DNA of 64,000 nt from Colwellia polaris (GCF_002104515.1 NZ_NBOE01000010.1:62001-126000); one strand, 5' to 3'. Shown: positions 1 to 9,077, counted from the first letter of the stretch. Translations and numbers: made by a program. Notes: generated by a model from the letters alone, not told the origin.

Positions 1-142
1 CCGCACCCATAACACCGTTAGCTTGGTAGTCACCAAAATTTGCACGGTTAGATAAACTTATTGCAGGGTTTGTGCCTTCAGGTAAACCTGCTGCTGTCAT
101 TGCTGCACTAACTTTTTCACTTAGGATGTTACTAATATTCAT
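1..142 (-). CDS. argS: arginyl-tRNA synthetase, N-terminal fragment (runs off left edge)
   Basis: Only the first 47 codons are in the window; the gene continues past base 1. The reverse strand begins MNISNILSEKVSAAMTAAG and continues with FGDYQANGVMGA, matching the N-terminal domain of ArgS (E. coli has MNIQALLSEKVSQALIAAG and FGDYQANGVM). ArgS charges tRNA-Arg in the cytoplasm. The ATG at 142-140 fits the family start exactly. It lies downstream of prfC on the same strand with a 182-bp gap holding a strong hairpin, so it probably has its own promoter or reads through. Identification rests on a short stretch, but the motif is distinctive. Confidence 0.85.
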   Translation of the reverse strand, partial: MNISNILSEKVSAAMTAAGLPEGTNPAISLSNRANFGDYQANGVMGA

Positions 143-196
143 TTTATTTAACTCTTATTCAATTTAGGTTCAAGTTAGTGGTGTTAACTTGAATGA

Positions 197-225
197 ATAA
201 GCCTAATGATAGGCATTAGGCTTAT
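197..225 (-). terminator. 12-bp perfect hairpin between prfC and argS
   Basis: ATAAGCCTAATG pairs perfectly with CATTAGGCTTAT around a 5-base loop. It sits 100 bp after the prfC stop and 55 bp before the argS start. Only a broken T-rich run follows on the minus strand, so it may be a weak terminator of prfC or a leader hairpin of argS. Confidence 0.4.
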
Positions 226-324
226 AGGTAAATTACGTGATTGACTTTGTTTTGTCATCAGTTACTTATCGTTAAGTTTGGCATCAGACATTATTCACTG
301 ATGCTTAACTTAATATGCAGCAAA

Positions 325-1905
325 TTAGTGCTCACGTGTTTTGTGAAACACAATATCCGGATGACGTTCCTGCGCTAGGCTTAAGTTCACCATAGTTGGC
401 GCGATGTAAGTTAAGTTATCGCCGCCATCAAGAGCAAGGTTGTCATAAGCTTTCTTTTGAAATTGCTCTAATGTGCGTTCATCATCACATTTACACCAAC
501 GTGCGGTTGCTACGCTAATAGGTTCGTAAATTGCGTCTACTTTGTATTCGGTTTTTAAGCGTTGTACTACAACCTCAAACTGCAATACACCAACCGCACC
601 AACGATCATGTCGTTAGAATTGAATGGTCTAAATACTTGTACTGCACCTTCTTCAGATAACTGAATTAAGCCTTTTTGCAATTGCTTAGCTTTTAAAGGA
701 TCGCGTAAACGAATACGGCGGAACATTTCAGGCGCAAAGTTTGGAATACCACTGAATTTCATATCTTCACCAGCGGTAAAGGTATCACCAATTTGAATGC
801 TACCGTGGTTATGTAAACCAATAATATCGCCAGCGTATGCTTGCTCTACGTTAGAGCGATCACCAGCCATAAAAGTTACCGCATCAGCAATTTTTACGTC
901 TTTGCCAATACGTACTTGTTTCATTTTCATGCCTTTTTCATACTTGCCTGAACAAATACGCATAAAGGCAATACGGTCACGATGTTTCGGGTCCATGTTG
1001 GCTTGAATTTTAAAAACAAAACCAGAAAACTTTTCTTCTTCGGCATTTACAGTGCGAGTAGAGGTTTCACGAGGTAATGGTTTAGGTGCCCATTGTGTTA
1101 AACCGTCAAGCATATGGTCAACACCAAAGTTACCTAATGCGGTACCAAAAAATACTGGCGTTAGTTCACCTTTTAAGAATTCTTCTTGATTAAATTCATG
1201 TGAAGCTCCAACAACAAGCTCTAACTCTTCACGTAAATCTTCAGCATAGTTACCAATAACTTTATCAAGCTCAGGGTTATCAATACCTTTAATAACGCGC
1301 TTTTCTTGAATTGTGTGGCCTTGACCTGTTTGATATAAAAATATCTCATCAGTTAACAGGTTATAAACGCCTTTAAACTCTTTACCCATGCCAATTGGCC
1401 AAGTAATAGGGGCGCACTTAATCTTTAGTACGTCTTCAACTTCATCCATGACTTCCATTGGGTCGCGCACGTCGCGGTCCATTTTGTTCATGAAGGTAAT
1501 AATAGGGGTATCACGCAGGCGCGTAACTTCCATTAATTTAATGGTTCGGGCTTCAACACCTTTTGCTACATCGATAACCATTAAACAAGAGTCAACAGCG
1601 GTTAGCGTTCGGTAAGTATCTTCCGAGAAGTCTTCATGGCCTGGAGTATCAAGCAAGTTTACCAAACAGTCATTATACGGAAACTGCATAACCGAGGTAG
1701 TAATTGAAATACCACGGTCTTTTTCCATTTCCATCCAGTCAGATTTTGCATGTTGGCCAGATTTTTTACCTTTTACGGTACCGGCTTTTTGTAACGCTTG
1801 ACCGAAAAGTAAAACTTTTTCAGTGATCGTTGTTTTACCCGCATCGGGATGACTAATAATAGCGAAGGTGCGTCGTAGGTCGACTTCCTGCTGTTGTACA
1901 GACAT
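325..1905 (-). CDS. prfC: peptide chain release factor 3
   Basis: RF3 is the ribosomal GTPase that recycles RF1 and RF2 after peptide release. The 526-residue product is close to the usual 529. Seen in order: the G1 loop SHPDAGKTT near residue 18, switch region [12 protein letters not shown]3 DTPGHEDF, and G4 NKMDRD, followed by domain II and III sequence ending [12 protein letters not shown]. The DAGKTT P-loop and the [23 protein letters not shown] stretch separate it from EF-G, EF-Tu and TypA. The ATG at 1905 gives the expected N-terminus. It is monocistronic or followed by argS. Nothing looks damaged. Confidence 0.97.
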   Translation of the reverse strand: MSVQQQEVDLRRTFAIISHPDAGKTTITEKVLLFGQALQKAGTVKGKKSGQHAKSDWMEMEKDRGISITTSVMQFPYNDCLVNLLDTPGHEDFSEDTYRTLTAVDSCLMVIDVAKGVEARTIKLMEVTRLRDTPIITFMNKMDRDVRDPMEVMDEVEDVLKIKCAPITWPIGMGKEFKGVYNLLTDEIFLYQTGQGHTIQEKRVIKGIDNPELDKVIGNYAEDLREELELVVGASHEFNQEEFLKGELTPVFFGTALGNFGVDHMLDGLTQWAPKPLPRETSTRTVNAEEEKFSGFVFKIQANMDPKHRDRIAFMRICSGKYEKGMKMKQVRIGKDVKIADAVTFMAGDRSNVEQAYAGDIIGLHNHGSIQIGDTFTAGEDMKFSGIPNFAPEMFRRIRLRDPLKAKQLQKGLIQLSEEGAVQVFRPFNSNDMIVGAVGVLQFEVVVQRLKTEYKVDAIYEPISVATARWCKCDDERTLEQFQKKAYDNLALDGGDNLTYIAPTMVNLSLAQERHPDIVFHKTREH

Positions 1906-2108
1906 GCAAATTACCTGTTTAAAGTGGATGAAAAATTAGCTTAAATTTGAGCGCGCAACATTATAGCGAAAACGAGTGCGAAGGGCAGTAACAATATCGA
2001 GCAAACTAAATTTATTTTTAAATTACGGGCTGATTACACGCTAATTATTGTAAAAATATCACTTTGTTAGTCTCAGGTAAGTCAAAGTTGAGCTAGTTTT
2101 AGATAAAT

Positions 2109-2180
2109 TTATGTCCGAGTTTATGTCCGAGTTTATGCCTGAGTTTATGCCTGAGTTTAGGTTTGAGTTTCTGTCTGATT
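2109..2180 (+). repeat. six-unit 12-bp tandem repeat (TTATGTCCGAGT type)
   Basis: Six consecutive 12-bp units: two identical TTATGTCCGAGT, two identical TTATGCCTGAGT, then degenerate TTAGGTTTGAGT and TTCTGTCTGATT. Read on the plus strand it opens a 66-codon frame beginning MSEFMSEFMPEFMPEF, but I do not call that a gene. The rest of the gap 1906-2368 holds the prfC upstream region and a terminator; I see nothing else in it. Confidence 0.9.
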
Positions 2181-2313
2181 TTACCTTAGATGTAGAGCTA
2201 ATATGCTTAATTAAGTTTGTAATAAGTAATATTAAGTTGGATGTTATTATTTGTAATACTTTTATTTATCAATTGCTTGGGTCTTTATTTTCTGGGTGGC
2301 TGTACGTTTGAAA

Positions 2314-2345
2314 AAGGCGTATGTTTTATATGAAAACTACGCCTT
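2314..2345 (-). terminator. rho-independent terminator of the DsbB-like operon
   Basis: AAGGCGTA-GTTTT pairs with AAAAC-TACGCCTT (13 pairs, one bulge). On the minus strand it is followed directly by TTTTT. It lies 24 bp after the stop of the DsbB-like gene. Confidence 0.75.
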
Positions 2346-2368
2346 GTCTTGATATTAAGTGCTGTGAT

Positions 2369-2779
2369 TTAAATAACTTTGGCAGATGTTTTAGTTGCTG
2401 TAACAGCCAAGTAAGTCAAACCAATAATACCTGTTAATGCAAAGGCCGATAAAATAAATGGGTCAATCAGCAAGTTATCTTTAAATTCAAAGGTACCTGC
2501 TGATATTTTTTTCCAGCCCATAAAGTGCTGATTAGCGGCCACTGTTGCGCCAAAAAAACCAATCACTAAAGCAAAATATTTGCCTACCCAATGTGTAACC
2601 GCGGGCGTTATTAATAATAAACCTAAAAGGCCAATTACTGAGCGCTGAACTCTACAATAGGGGCAGACATAAACGATGCCCGATAGGTCTGTGCTCCACG
2701 CAGCTATTGAAATAACAATAGCTATTAAACCGACTATTTTAATATGTGTAGAGTAGGTGGTTAAGTTTAAAATGTTCAT
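2369..2779 (-). CDS. small DsbB-like / quinone-type thiol membrane protein
   Basis: A 136-residue protein with about four hydrophobic segments (about residues 12-30, 48-65, 67-85 and 108-126). After the first segment comes VCPYCRVQR, which resembles the CxxC motif with trailing arginine of DsbB, the inner-membrane protein that passes electrons from thiols to quinone. There are no other cysteines, so the second periplasmic pair of classic DsbB is absent. Its ATG is preceded by GGAAAG. It follows the DUF2938 gene by 33 bp on the same strand and ends at a terminator, so the two probably form one operon next to a divergent LysR gene. Calling it DsbB-like is inference from the motif and topology. 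Confidence 0.55.
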   Translation of the reverse strand: MNILNLTTYSTHIKIVGLIAIVISIAAWSTDLSGIVYVCPYCRVQRSVIGLLGLLLITPAVTHWVGKYFALVIGFFGATVAANQHFMGWKKISAGTFEFKDNLLIDPFILSAFALTGIIGLTYLAVTATKTSAKVI

Positions 2780-2812
2780 GGGTATTGCTTTCCTACGTTA
2801 ATTTTTTTTGAA

Positions 2813-3295
2813 TTATGCTAACACAAGGGCGGTTAAAAACATGCCAAGGCCAAATATGGTGTGTCCGACAAAGCTTTTAATGCGCGTTACAGTCGGGTTA
2901 GGTGTTTTTGCACCGGCCATACCTGCGCCCATGCCTGGCATCATTATAAAAAAGGGGGCAACTATGCCAAACCACGAAACAAGCAATGTAGGTAGTATGG
3001 TTGGAAAATCAAGCCATTGGGTGTTAACACACACCATTAATATTAAGCCATACACTATGCCTATTAGGTAATGTACAACCCAACCAATACCAAGCTCACC
3101 AGCTATTTTTTCGGCTTTAGTTAGCGCAGGCTGATAAAATTGCCCCGACTTCATATGGCCTACCCAGCGACCGACTAATCGCCAATTTGTGGCGGGTAAA
3201 GCAAAAAACTTAGTGAGTAAGCACGCGTAAATATCTAACACTATTGTGCCCCCTATACCTATTAATATAAAAGTATAGATAGAGTCGTTGATCAT
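2813..3295 (-). CDS. DUF2938 family membrane protein
   Basis: A 160-residue integral membrane protein with four predicted helices (about residues 7-28, 72-90, 98-120 and 140-158). WRLVGRWVGHM, FFIMMPGMGAGMAGAKTPNP and the closing SFVGHTIFGLGMFL are features I associate with DUF2938. No biochemical role is known to me. The ATG at 3295 has GGGAGA about 9 bases upstream. It is divergent from the LysR gene across 167 bp that contain an inverted repeat, suggesting LysR control of this gene and the DsbB-like gene behind it. Confidence 0.75.
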   Translation of the reverse strand: MINDSIYTFILIGIGGTIVLDIYACLLTKFFALPATNWRLVGRWVGHMKSGQFYQPALTKAEKIAGELGIGWVVHYLIGIVYGLILMVCVNTQWLDFPTILPTLLVSWFGIVAPFFIMMPGMGAGMAGAKTPNPTVTRIKSFVGHTIFGLGMFLTALVLA

Positions 3296-3408
3296 GTGTT
3301 GTGTCTCCCGACGATAGGTAAATTGGTAGGCGTTTTACAGCTATGTATACATGTTACAAATAGCGAAGCGCGTAGACTTGCCTATGTAATGTGATAATAT
3401 TACCAAAA

Positions 3409-3431
3409 CACCATTATGAACACTAATGGTG
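3409..3431. promoter_or_regulatory. candidate LysR-type operator in divergent intergenic region
   Basis: A perfect inverted repeat, CACCATTA-N7-TAATGGTG, between the DUF2938 gene and the LysR gene. It contains the T-N11-A pattern typical of LysR-type binding sites and lies 31 bp upstream of the LysR start. Confidence 0.5.
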
Positions 3432-3462
3432 AAAGCTGGATTTGGAATGAATTTAAATCATA

Positions 3463-4347
3463 ATGCTTGAGCGTAATCATCTACACATTATTAAAGAGGT
3501 TAATCGCCTTAAAAGCGTGACCGCCGCGGCCGAAAGTTTACACCTAAGCCAGTCGGCTGTTAGCCATACTATTGCTAAATTAGAGCGCCGCTTTGGCGTT
3601 AAACTGTGGCACCGTAAAGGCAATACACTGGTGTATTCTCAGGCGGGGCTTTATTTACTTTCGCTTGCTGAAAAAATGCTGGTTGAATTTGAATATGCCG
3701 AGCGAGTATTGCAAGAGTTTGCCCAAGGCCGCCGAGGAATAATGCGCATAGGAATGGAGTGCCACCCGTGTGAGCAATGGCTAATGGGTAAAATTCAGCA
3801 GTTTTTAAAAGCATGGCCAGAGGTAGACGTAGAAATAAAAAGCGCCTTTAGGTTTGATGGCGTTGCAGCGCTAAAAGCCAACGAAATAGATGTGCTAATA
3901 ACCCCCGACCCCTTAAATACAGACGGTTTACACTTTAGGTCGGTGTTTAACTACAATTTATGTATTGTAGTGAGCGAGCAAAACCCGCTTTACAATAAAG
4001 CGTTTGTTACAGCACAAGATCTCGAGAACGAAATACTGTATACCGTGCCCGTAGGTTACAACCGATTAGATGTATATACCCGATTTTTAGACCCCGCTAA
4101 CGTGCAACCTAAACGCAGAGTACCGATAGAAACCACCGAAATGATGTTGCAACTAGTGTCGGCTAATCGCGGCGTGGCAGTGTTACCCGAGTGGCTAGTG
4201 TCATCACACGAAAGCCGTTTAGGCATAAAAGGCATCAGCATAGGTAATAAAGGGCTGCAGAAAAGTGTTAATGTAGGCGTGCGCGAGGACGACTTACAGC
4301 TTGATTATGTAAAAGGCTTTATCGCATCAACGCGTTCGAATGTGTAA
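3463..4347 (+). CDS. LysR-family transcriptional regulator, MetR-like
   Basis: A 294-residue LysR regulator. Residues 1-60 form the winged helix-turn-helix (SVTAAAESLHLSQSAVSHTIAKLERRFG). The effector domain carries MECHPCEQWL, FRFDGVAALKANEIDVLITPD and a YNRLDVYTRFLDPANV stretch that parallel MetR, the homocysteine-responsive regulator of methionine genes. No met gene is adjacent, so the true target may be the divergent DUF2938/DsbB-like pair. The last 55 codons and some downstream sequence recur as a decayed copy near 10.0-10.3 kb, and the RND export operon lies between the two copies. Confidence 0.85.
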   Translation: MLERNHLHIIKEVNRLKSVTAAAESLHLSQSAVSHTIAKLERRFGVKLWHRKGNTLVYSQAGLYLLSLAEKMLVEFEYAERVLQEFAQGRRGIMRIGMECHPCEQWLMGKIQQFLKAWPEVDVEIKSAFRFDGVAALKANEIDVLITPDPLNTDGLHFRSVFNYNLCIVVSEQNPLYNKAFVTAQDLENEILYTVPVGYNRLDVYTRFLDPANVQPKRRVPIETTEMMLQLVSANRGVAVLPEWLVSSHESRLGIKGISIGNKGLQKSVNVGVREDDLQLDYVKGFIASTRSNV

Positions 4348-4440
4348 ATGGCTTTACTGTTAATCATTGCGAGGTGAAAGCGTAGTAATAATGGAGTAAG
4401 TATTAACTTTAGTTGTAAGTTCGGAGCGAGTGTAGATAAA

Positions 4441-4472
4441 AAAGGGGATTATTGATTATCATTAATCCCTTT
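4441..4472 (+). terminator. hairpin downstream of the MetR-like gene
   Basis: AAAGGGGATTA pairs with TAATCCCTTT with one bulge. It lies about 95 bp past the LysR stop and lacks a clear T-run, so termination is only likely. Confidence 0.35.
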
Positions 4473-4534
4473 CTGCTGGTTAATGATCACGAAATAATTA
4501 GCTGTTGTTTTTAGCTGCACCAGGTATCGAATTC

Positions 4535-4569
4535 GACGGATAAGTAATCCTCGTAGGCTCTTATCCGTC
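4535..4569 (-). terminator. hairpin at the 3' end of the export operon
   Basis: GACGGATAAG and CTTATCCGTC form a perfect 10-bp stem just after the stop of the outer-membrane gene. No strong T-run follows on the minus strand, so it may serve as a processing or stability hairpin instead. Confidence 0.45.
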
Positions 4570-4576
4570 TGAAAGT

Positions 4577-5800
4577 CTAAAAATACCACTCTACAGCTAG
4601 TTGCATGTGGTCATCGTTTTTAACAAAATATAACGCGTCAGTTGTTTTTGTACTTTGAAATAAACGCAGGTCTAAACTCACCTTTACACTTTCACCAAAA
4701 CGGCGGTTAGCCTCTACAATAAAGCTAAATGCATTGTGGTGTAGATCAGCACCTAATCCCATTAAAAACTCACTACTTTGTACATCATTAAATGCAATAC
4801 GACTACCAAAAAACACATCGTCTTGTATATTAGCACCTGGCTCGTTAACGCTGCCTTCACCACGAGAGTCCCAACCATATTCAACTAACAGGCCTAGATC
4901 AGCATTAGTATCAAACACGCCAACATAAGTGTATTCAAAGCCACCTTGTAATGCCCAAAAATCATCATCATCGGTTGTGCGGAAAATAGTTTCGAATTTC
5001 CATAACCAATCATCAATTGTTGCTTGAACATCGAGACCAAATTGATCCATTTGGTTATAATATTGCTTAAGCTCTACTTTATTACCTACCGTAACCGGAG
5101 TAAGAATTGGGTCTCGATTAGTACCATGGAACCAATGAACACCAAAATCAAAAACATCAACGCTATGCGACCAACGTACAGCAGCATCAAGATGCTTATC
5201 TTCAGCAGAAGATTGATAAGTGACGTTTCTGTCACTTACAACAGGTCCACGCAAACGCCCATTACTACCCGAAAATGTTCTTTCTCTAAAGCCTGGCAAT
5301 AAATATAAGTCGACAATTCCCCACTCTTTTACAAGCGATAAATTAACCATAAGTTGTCCAAGTTTATCTTCGCCGTCGAAATCTTCAACATTATCTGTTT
5401 GATTGATAACATCGACTAAATGTTGAAACTCTGTTACGCCCCAAAACTCTTTACGAATACCCGCTCTTAATTCCCAGTTATCACCAGCATGTATATAAGA
5501 AAATTCACGAATATCGCCATGGCTACGTTCATCATCACGTTCATCTTGGCGATAGAAAGGCTTGAATAACACACTATCATCACCGTTATTCCAGCTCCAA
5601 TAAAGTTCAGGCTCAACTAATACTGATATTTGTGTGTGTTCTAGTTGCTCTGGACTGTTACCTTTTTCAGAAAAAACTCGTTGCTCAACGCCTATTCTCC
5701 CTGAAAGCTCAAATTCAGCGGCGTTTGTTACCTGAGGTAACAAAACGCCATTGAGCGCGAGTATGCCAGACAATAATAACTGTTTATTGTTGATGCTCAC
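4577..5800 (-). CDS. outer-membrane beta-barrel protein of the RND export operon (DUF1302-like)
   Basis: A 407-residue exported protein. A signal peptide is evident (hydrophobic core LLLSGILALNGVLLPQV, cleavage near TNA-AEF). The remainder alternates hydrophobic and polar residues, is rich in aromatic residues, and ends in AVEWYF; a terminal phenylalanine is the usual barrel-assembly signal. Barrels of a DUF1302-like type commonly accompany RND/LolA-like export cassettes; the exact family is inference. It starts with GTG at 5800, preceded by AAGGTAGAG, and lies 8 bp after the LolA-like gene, so it is the last gene of that operon. It may be the outer-membrane acceptor or exit for whatever the RND pump moves. 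Confidence 0.7.
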   Translation of the reverse strand: MSINNKQLLLSGILALNGVLLPQVTNAAEFELSGRIGVEQRVFSEKGNSPEQLEHTQISVLVEPELYWSWNNGDDSVLFKPFYRQDERDDERSHGDIREFSYIHAGDNWELRAGIRKEFWGVTEFQHLVDVINQTDNVEDFDGEDKLGQLMVNLSLVKEWGIVDLYLLPGFRERTFSGSNGRLRGPVVSDRNVTYQSSAEDKHLDAAVRWSHSVDVFDFGVHWFHGTNRDPILTPVTVGNKVELKQYYNQMDQFGLDVQATIDDWLWKFETIFRTTDDDDFWALQGGFEYTYVGVFDTNADLGLLVEYGWDSRGEGSVNEPGANIQDDVFFGSRIAFNDVQSSEFLMGLGADLHHNAFSFIVEANRRFGESVKVSLDLRLFQSTKTTDALYFVKNDDHMQLAVEWYF

Positions 5801-5808
5801 GCTTATCT

Positions 5809-6621
5809 CTACCTTGCTCGTTTTAATGTGTTTGTATTAAAGTCACCGTCAACTAAACCTGTTTTGAAAGCGTAATTACTCCACTTAAGTTCAGTACTTT
5901 TACCGCTTTGATGATTAGTCATTAAACCACTCGCCGGGCGCCAATACTTATCTAAGTACTGCTTGAAGTCTGTGTATGATAGTGTTTTTAATAAGGCGTT
6001 TTTTCGATCATAAAAATCAACCTTTTGTACGCGATACTCGGCTTTATCAATCCATACAATACGACGTGTATAACCTGAATTTTCATCGACTGGAAATTGC
6101 TCAACCATAAAACTATCAAGACCATTAATTTTTTCATCGCCTAAGTAGTTATAACGGTATTTATCAACTTCAAATGAACTTAAATCTTCAAATGAAAACT
6201 CAGAGCCCATAAAAGGACCTGACTTATTGCGAGATGAAATACGCTTAACGCGCTTTAACGAAGGTAAGTACAACCATTGGTCATCATTTCCAACAACATG
6301 AGAAAAACTCAAAAATGACGTTCCTTTTACATCCCTAGGTTTATTAAAAACGGTTAAACTTTTATCACCATCATCTAACAACTCAAGGGTTTTATTTTTA
6401 ATTTCACGGATACTTTCTTGACCCTGTTTATTACGCAGTATCATTAACATATCTGATGTACTATCTGTCCAACCGGTATCACGTAGCTTAGCTTCTTGTG
6501 AAATCTCAAGCCCCAAACGTTGTGCTTCTTCTTTTGAAAGTGGTGCTGCGTTAATATTAAATGTGCAAAGTAATAAAGTGGTAATTGCAACCGCTTTCGT
6601 CGTAAATAATTTTTGTAACAT
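5809..6621 (-). CDS. periplasmic LolA-like protein (outer-membrane lipoprotein-sorting family)
   Basis: A 270-residue exported protein related to the outer-membrane lipoprotein-sorting/LolA-like fold that accompanies RND transporters. It has a signal peptide (MLQKLFTTKAVAITTLLL, cleavage near INA-AP), then SFLSFSHVVGNDDQWLYLPS, KRVKRISSRNKSGPFMGSEF and a C-terminal half with RRIVWIDKAEYRVQKVDFYD, typical of the family's open half-barrel. I chose the ATG at 6621 because GGAGA stands 7 bases upstream and the signal peptide starts there. A longer frame to 6660 overlaps the RND stop and lacks this site. It probably carries a hydrophobic substrate between the inner-membrane pump and the outer membrane. 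Confidence 0.8.
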   Translation of the reverse strand: MLQKLFTTKAVAITTLLLCTFNINAAPLSKEEAQRLGLEISQEAKLRDTGWTDSTSDMLMILRNKQGQESIREIKNKTLELLDDGDKSLTVFNKPRDVKGTSFLSFSHVVGNDDQWLYLPSLKRVKRISSRNKSGPFMGSEFSFEDLSSFEVDKYRYNYLGDEKINGLDSFMVEQFPVDENSGYTRRIVWIDKAEYRVQKVDFYDRKNALLKTLSYTDFKQYLDKYWRPASGLMTNHQSGKSTELKWSNYAFKTGLVDGDFNTNTLKRAR

Positions 6622-6659
6622 ATTAATTTCTCCAGTAAATTTTTTTAAATCAAATACCA

Positions 6660-8984
6660 TTAAGTATTAGATTCTTGAAAGGGTAATTGCACTTCTTTAA
6701 CTTGGCTTTTGCGTTCAAGTAACATAAGAAGCGGGGGTAAAAATAAGAAATCAACCACAAGCGCAATGAAAATAGTAATTGCAGTGAGCAGCCCCATATC
6801 GGCATTCGGACTAAAAGTTGATTGTGCCAGCACACTAAAGCCAACCACTAAAACTAAAGTAGTTGTCCACAACGCTGTTCCAACATGTTCAAATGCGTAG
6901 CGTACAGCCGCTTTAGGATCGGCTTTTTTTTCTCGACGTGCATGTAAGTATTTACTTAAAAAGTGAACCGTATCATCGACTACAATGCCAAGTGTCATGC
7001 CCACAACAACCGAGATACTCAAACCAACTTGTCCAACAAGTAGCCCCCAAGTACCAAATGCCACACCAGCAGGGATAAGATTAGGTAGTAAGCTGATTAA
7101 ACCATAACGCCAGCTTTTAAGTGCAAAGCCCAAAATAGCCGAAATAAGTAAGAAAGCGAGTGTTGTGCCCAGTAACATACTGTGAATACTGCGTTGACCA
7201 ATATGGGCAAACATTAAACTTGGGCTTGCAATTATGATGTTGTATTGCGAAGCATTGTTAGCAAACCAGGCATTAATACGAGTTTCTAATTCAATTAACT
7301 CATTGCTTGTCAGGTTTTTAAAGGTACCTACAATTTTAGTGGATGATTTATCTACATTTAATTGATTATTTAAATCTAAACCGTACGGCAATGACATTTC
7401 ATAAAGTAATAAGTATTGTGCTGCCATTTCCTGATCGGTAGGTAATTTATACCAAGTTGGATCATCACCATGCATATTTTTATTTAAACGTTTAAGCGTA
7501 TCTGTAATCGTATTCACATGGTCTGTTTCTGGCTGAGATCGTAACCAATCGGTGAAATTAGATAGCTTTTTCAGATACTCTGGATTATTAATTCCGCTAG
7601 AAACACCTGTTTCAATCGACATTTCTAGTAATGTCATGCCTGAAAGGTTTTCTTGCATAAAATCAGTGTCTGCACGAAAGGGTACAGACTCATCAAAGTA
7701 TTTTACAAAGTCATCATTTAACTCATTCTGTGTAATAAATACGGTTGACCCGATAATCAATATACTCGTTAATGGCAATAATATACGTCTTTTAGCAATA
7801 ACAAAGTTAGCTAACGACATCATCATTGTGTTTTTACCTTCTTTGGTCGACTTAACTTTGATAGGTAATACCGTTAGTAAGGCAGGAAAAACAGTAATAG
7901 ATAGAATAAACGCTAGCATAACGCCAAGTGCAACCATATTCCCTAAGTCGTGAAATGGCGGCGAATCAGAAAAGTTCATTGTTAAAAAACCAATGGCGGT
8001 TGTGATACTGGTTAAGAAAATGGGTTGAAAATTAAGTTGCAAACTGCGCTTTATTGCGGTTTTTTTATCAGCGCCTCGGCGCATTTCATAAAACATTGAT
8101 GACAGAATATGAATACAGTCGGCAACAGCCAGGGTTAAAATCATCGTTGGTGCAGAAGATGATGGACCGGTTAAGTAAACGCCCATCCAGCCTGCAACTC
8201 CCATCGTTGCGGCAATACTTAGCATAATAATAAGAACTGTCGCAAACGTTCCAGAAATTGTGCGTAACATTAAACCGATAAAAACAATAACCGCCAAAAA
8301 CATTAGTGGTACAAGAGTAGAGCCGTCACTCATTGCCACTTCTGCAGAAGTGTTATTCATGACGACCATTCCAGAAAGGTGTATTTCTATATCAGGGTGC
8401 TTCGCTAAAAAGTCGGTAACTAATGGTTTAACAAATGCCCCAACTTCAGGTTGCTCAGTATTTAAATCAATACCTGGAAATTGAACGGTAACATTTACAA
8501 CAGATACATGCCCTTGTGGCGATATAACTTTATTAACTAATAAAGGTTCATTAATCGCGATTGTTTTAATTTTTTCTAAAGCTGCTGCCGTTAAGTTAGC
8601 GGTGTCCATAACTAAATCTTCAACAATCATGTCGTCATCTTCAGCATGGGTGTACTGAAAATTAGTCACTGAATCGACACGGGTAGAGTAAGGTATTTGC
8701 CAACTTTGCTTAGTTAACGTTTTTATTGCTGCTAAGTGTTTTTTACTAAATACATTCCCGTCTTTAGGTACAACAATAAAAGAAACATTGTCACTTTTAT
8801 TGTAAACATTTTGCATTTTATCGTAGGCCACTAGTTGTGGATTATCTTCGCCGAAGAACACTCTATAATCAGCTTTAAAAACTATATTTTTAACGCCAGC
8901 TCCTGCTGCTAGTGTAATCAATAGTGTAAGTAGTATGACTCCAAAGGGATATTTCCCGATAAAATCAAACAGTTTATCTTTCAT
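6660..8984 (-). CDS. RND superfamily exporter (MMPL/HpnN-like)
   Basis: A 774-residue inner-membrane transporter made of two similar halves. Each half has one N-terminal helix (residues about 8-27 and 395-412), a large periplasmic loop, and a bundle of five more helices. LAVADCIHILSSMFYEMRRGADKKTAIKRS in the first half and GIVVDDTVHFLSKYLHARREK in the second are the paired helix-4 regions with aspartates expected for proton-driven RND/MMPL proteins. Start chosen at 8984, where GGAG lies 6 bases upstream. A frame open 9 codons further simply translates the operator at 8998-9010. It is transcribed after tetR and followed by the LolA-like and barrel genes. The substrate is unknown; relatives move hopanoids, lipids and similar hydrophobic compounds. 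Confidence 0.88.
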   Translation of the reverse strand: MKDKLFDFIGKYPFGVILLTLLITLAAGAGVKNIVFKADYRVFFGEDNPQLVAYDKMQNVYNKSDNVSFIVVPKDGNVFSKKHLAAIKTLTKQSWQIPYSTRVDSVTNFQYTHAEDDDMIVEDLVMDTANLTAAALEKIKTIAINEPLLVNKVISPQGHVSVVNVTVQFPGIDLNTEQPEVGAFVKPLVTDFLAKHPDIEIHLSGMVVMNNTSAEVAMSDGSTLVPLMFLAVIVFIGLMLRTISGTFATVLIIMLSIAATMGVAGWMGVYLTGPSSSAPTMILTLAVADCIHILSSMFYEMRRGADKKTAIKRSLQLNFQPIFLTSITTAIGFLTMNFSDSPPFHDLGNMVALGVMLAFILSITVFPALLTVLPIKVKSTKEGKNTMMMSLANFVIAKRRILLPLTSILIIGSTVFITQNELNDDFVKYFDESVPFRADTDFMQENLSGMTLLEMSIETGVSSGINNPEYLKKLSNFTDWLRSQPETDHVNTITDTLKRLNKNMHGDDPTWYKLPTDQEMAAQYLLLYEMSLPYGLDLNNQLNVDKSSTKIVGTFKNLTSNELIELETRINAWFANNASQYNIIIASPSLMFAHIGQRSIHSMLLGTTLAFLLISAILGFALKSWRYGLISLLPNLIPAGVAFGTWGLLVGQVGLSISVVVGMTLGIVVDDTVHFLSKYLHARREKKADPKAAVRYAFEHVGTALWTTTLVLVVGFSVLAQSTFSPNADMGLLTAITIFIALVVDFLFLPPLLMLLERKSQVKEVQLPFQESNT

Positions 8985-8997
8985 AACTTCTCCATAA

Positions 8998-9010
8998 TGA
9001 CGAAACGTCA
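8998..9010. promoter_or_regulatory. TetR operator O1 (TGACGAAACGTCA)
   Basis: A 13-bp near-perfect palindrome that ends 13 bp before the RND start codon, next to its Shine-Dalgarno. It is identical to the site at 9065-9077 and nearly identical to the one upstream of tetR. Confidence 0.8.
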
Positions 9011-9064
9011 CTTTATAGTGTTAAAAAATGGCCCCAACGACCAGTAAATTCATACAATCTTAAG

Positions 9065-9077
9065 TGACGAAACGTCA
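9065..9077. promoter_or_regulatory. TetR operator O2 (TGACGAAACGTCA)
   Basis: Second identical copy of the 13-bp palindrome, 67 bp from O1 centre to centre, in the gap between tetR and the RND gene. The pair brackets a region containing TATAAA on the minus strand (near 9011-9016), a possible -10 element. Confidence 0.8.

Noticed and set aside
2111-2311. 66-codon frame MSEFMSEFMPEF as a gene
   Set aside because: It is created by the 12-bp tandem repeat, has no ribosome site, and the rest is low-complexity AT-rich sequence.
7552-7953. 133-codon plus-strand frame inside the RND gene
   Set aside because: Antisense to a conserved transporter; composition shows codon-shadow character.
8985-9011. 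N-terminal extension of the RND protein
   Set aside because: The codons translate the TetR operator; the ATG at 8984 has a good Shine-Dalgarno and gives a normal family start.
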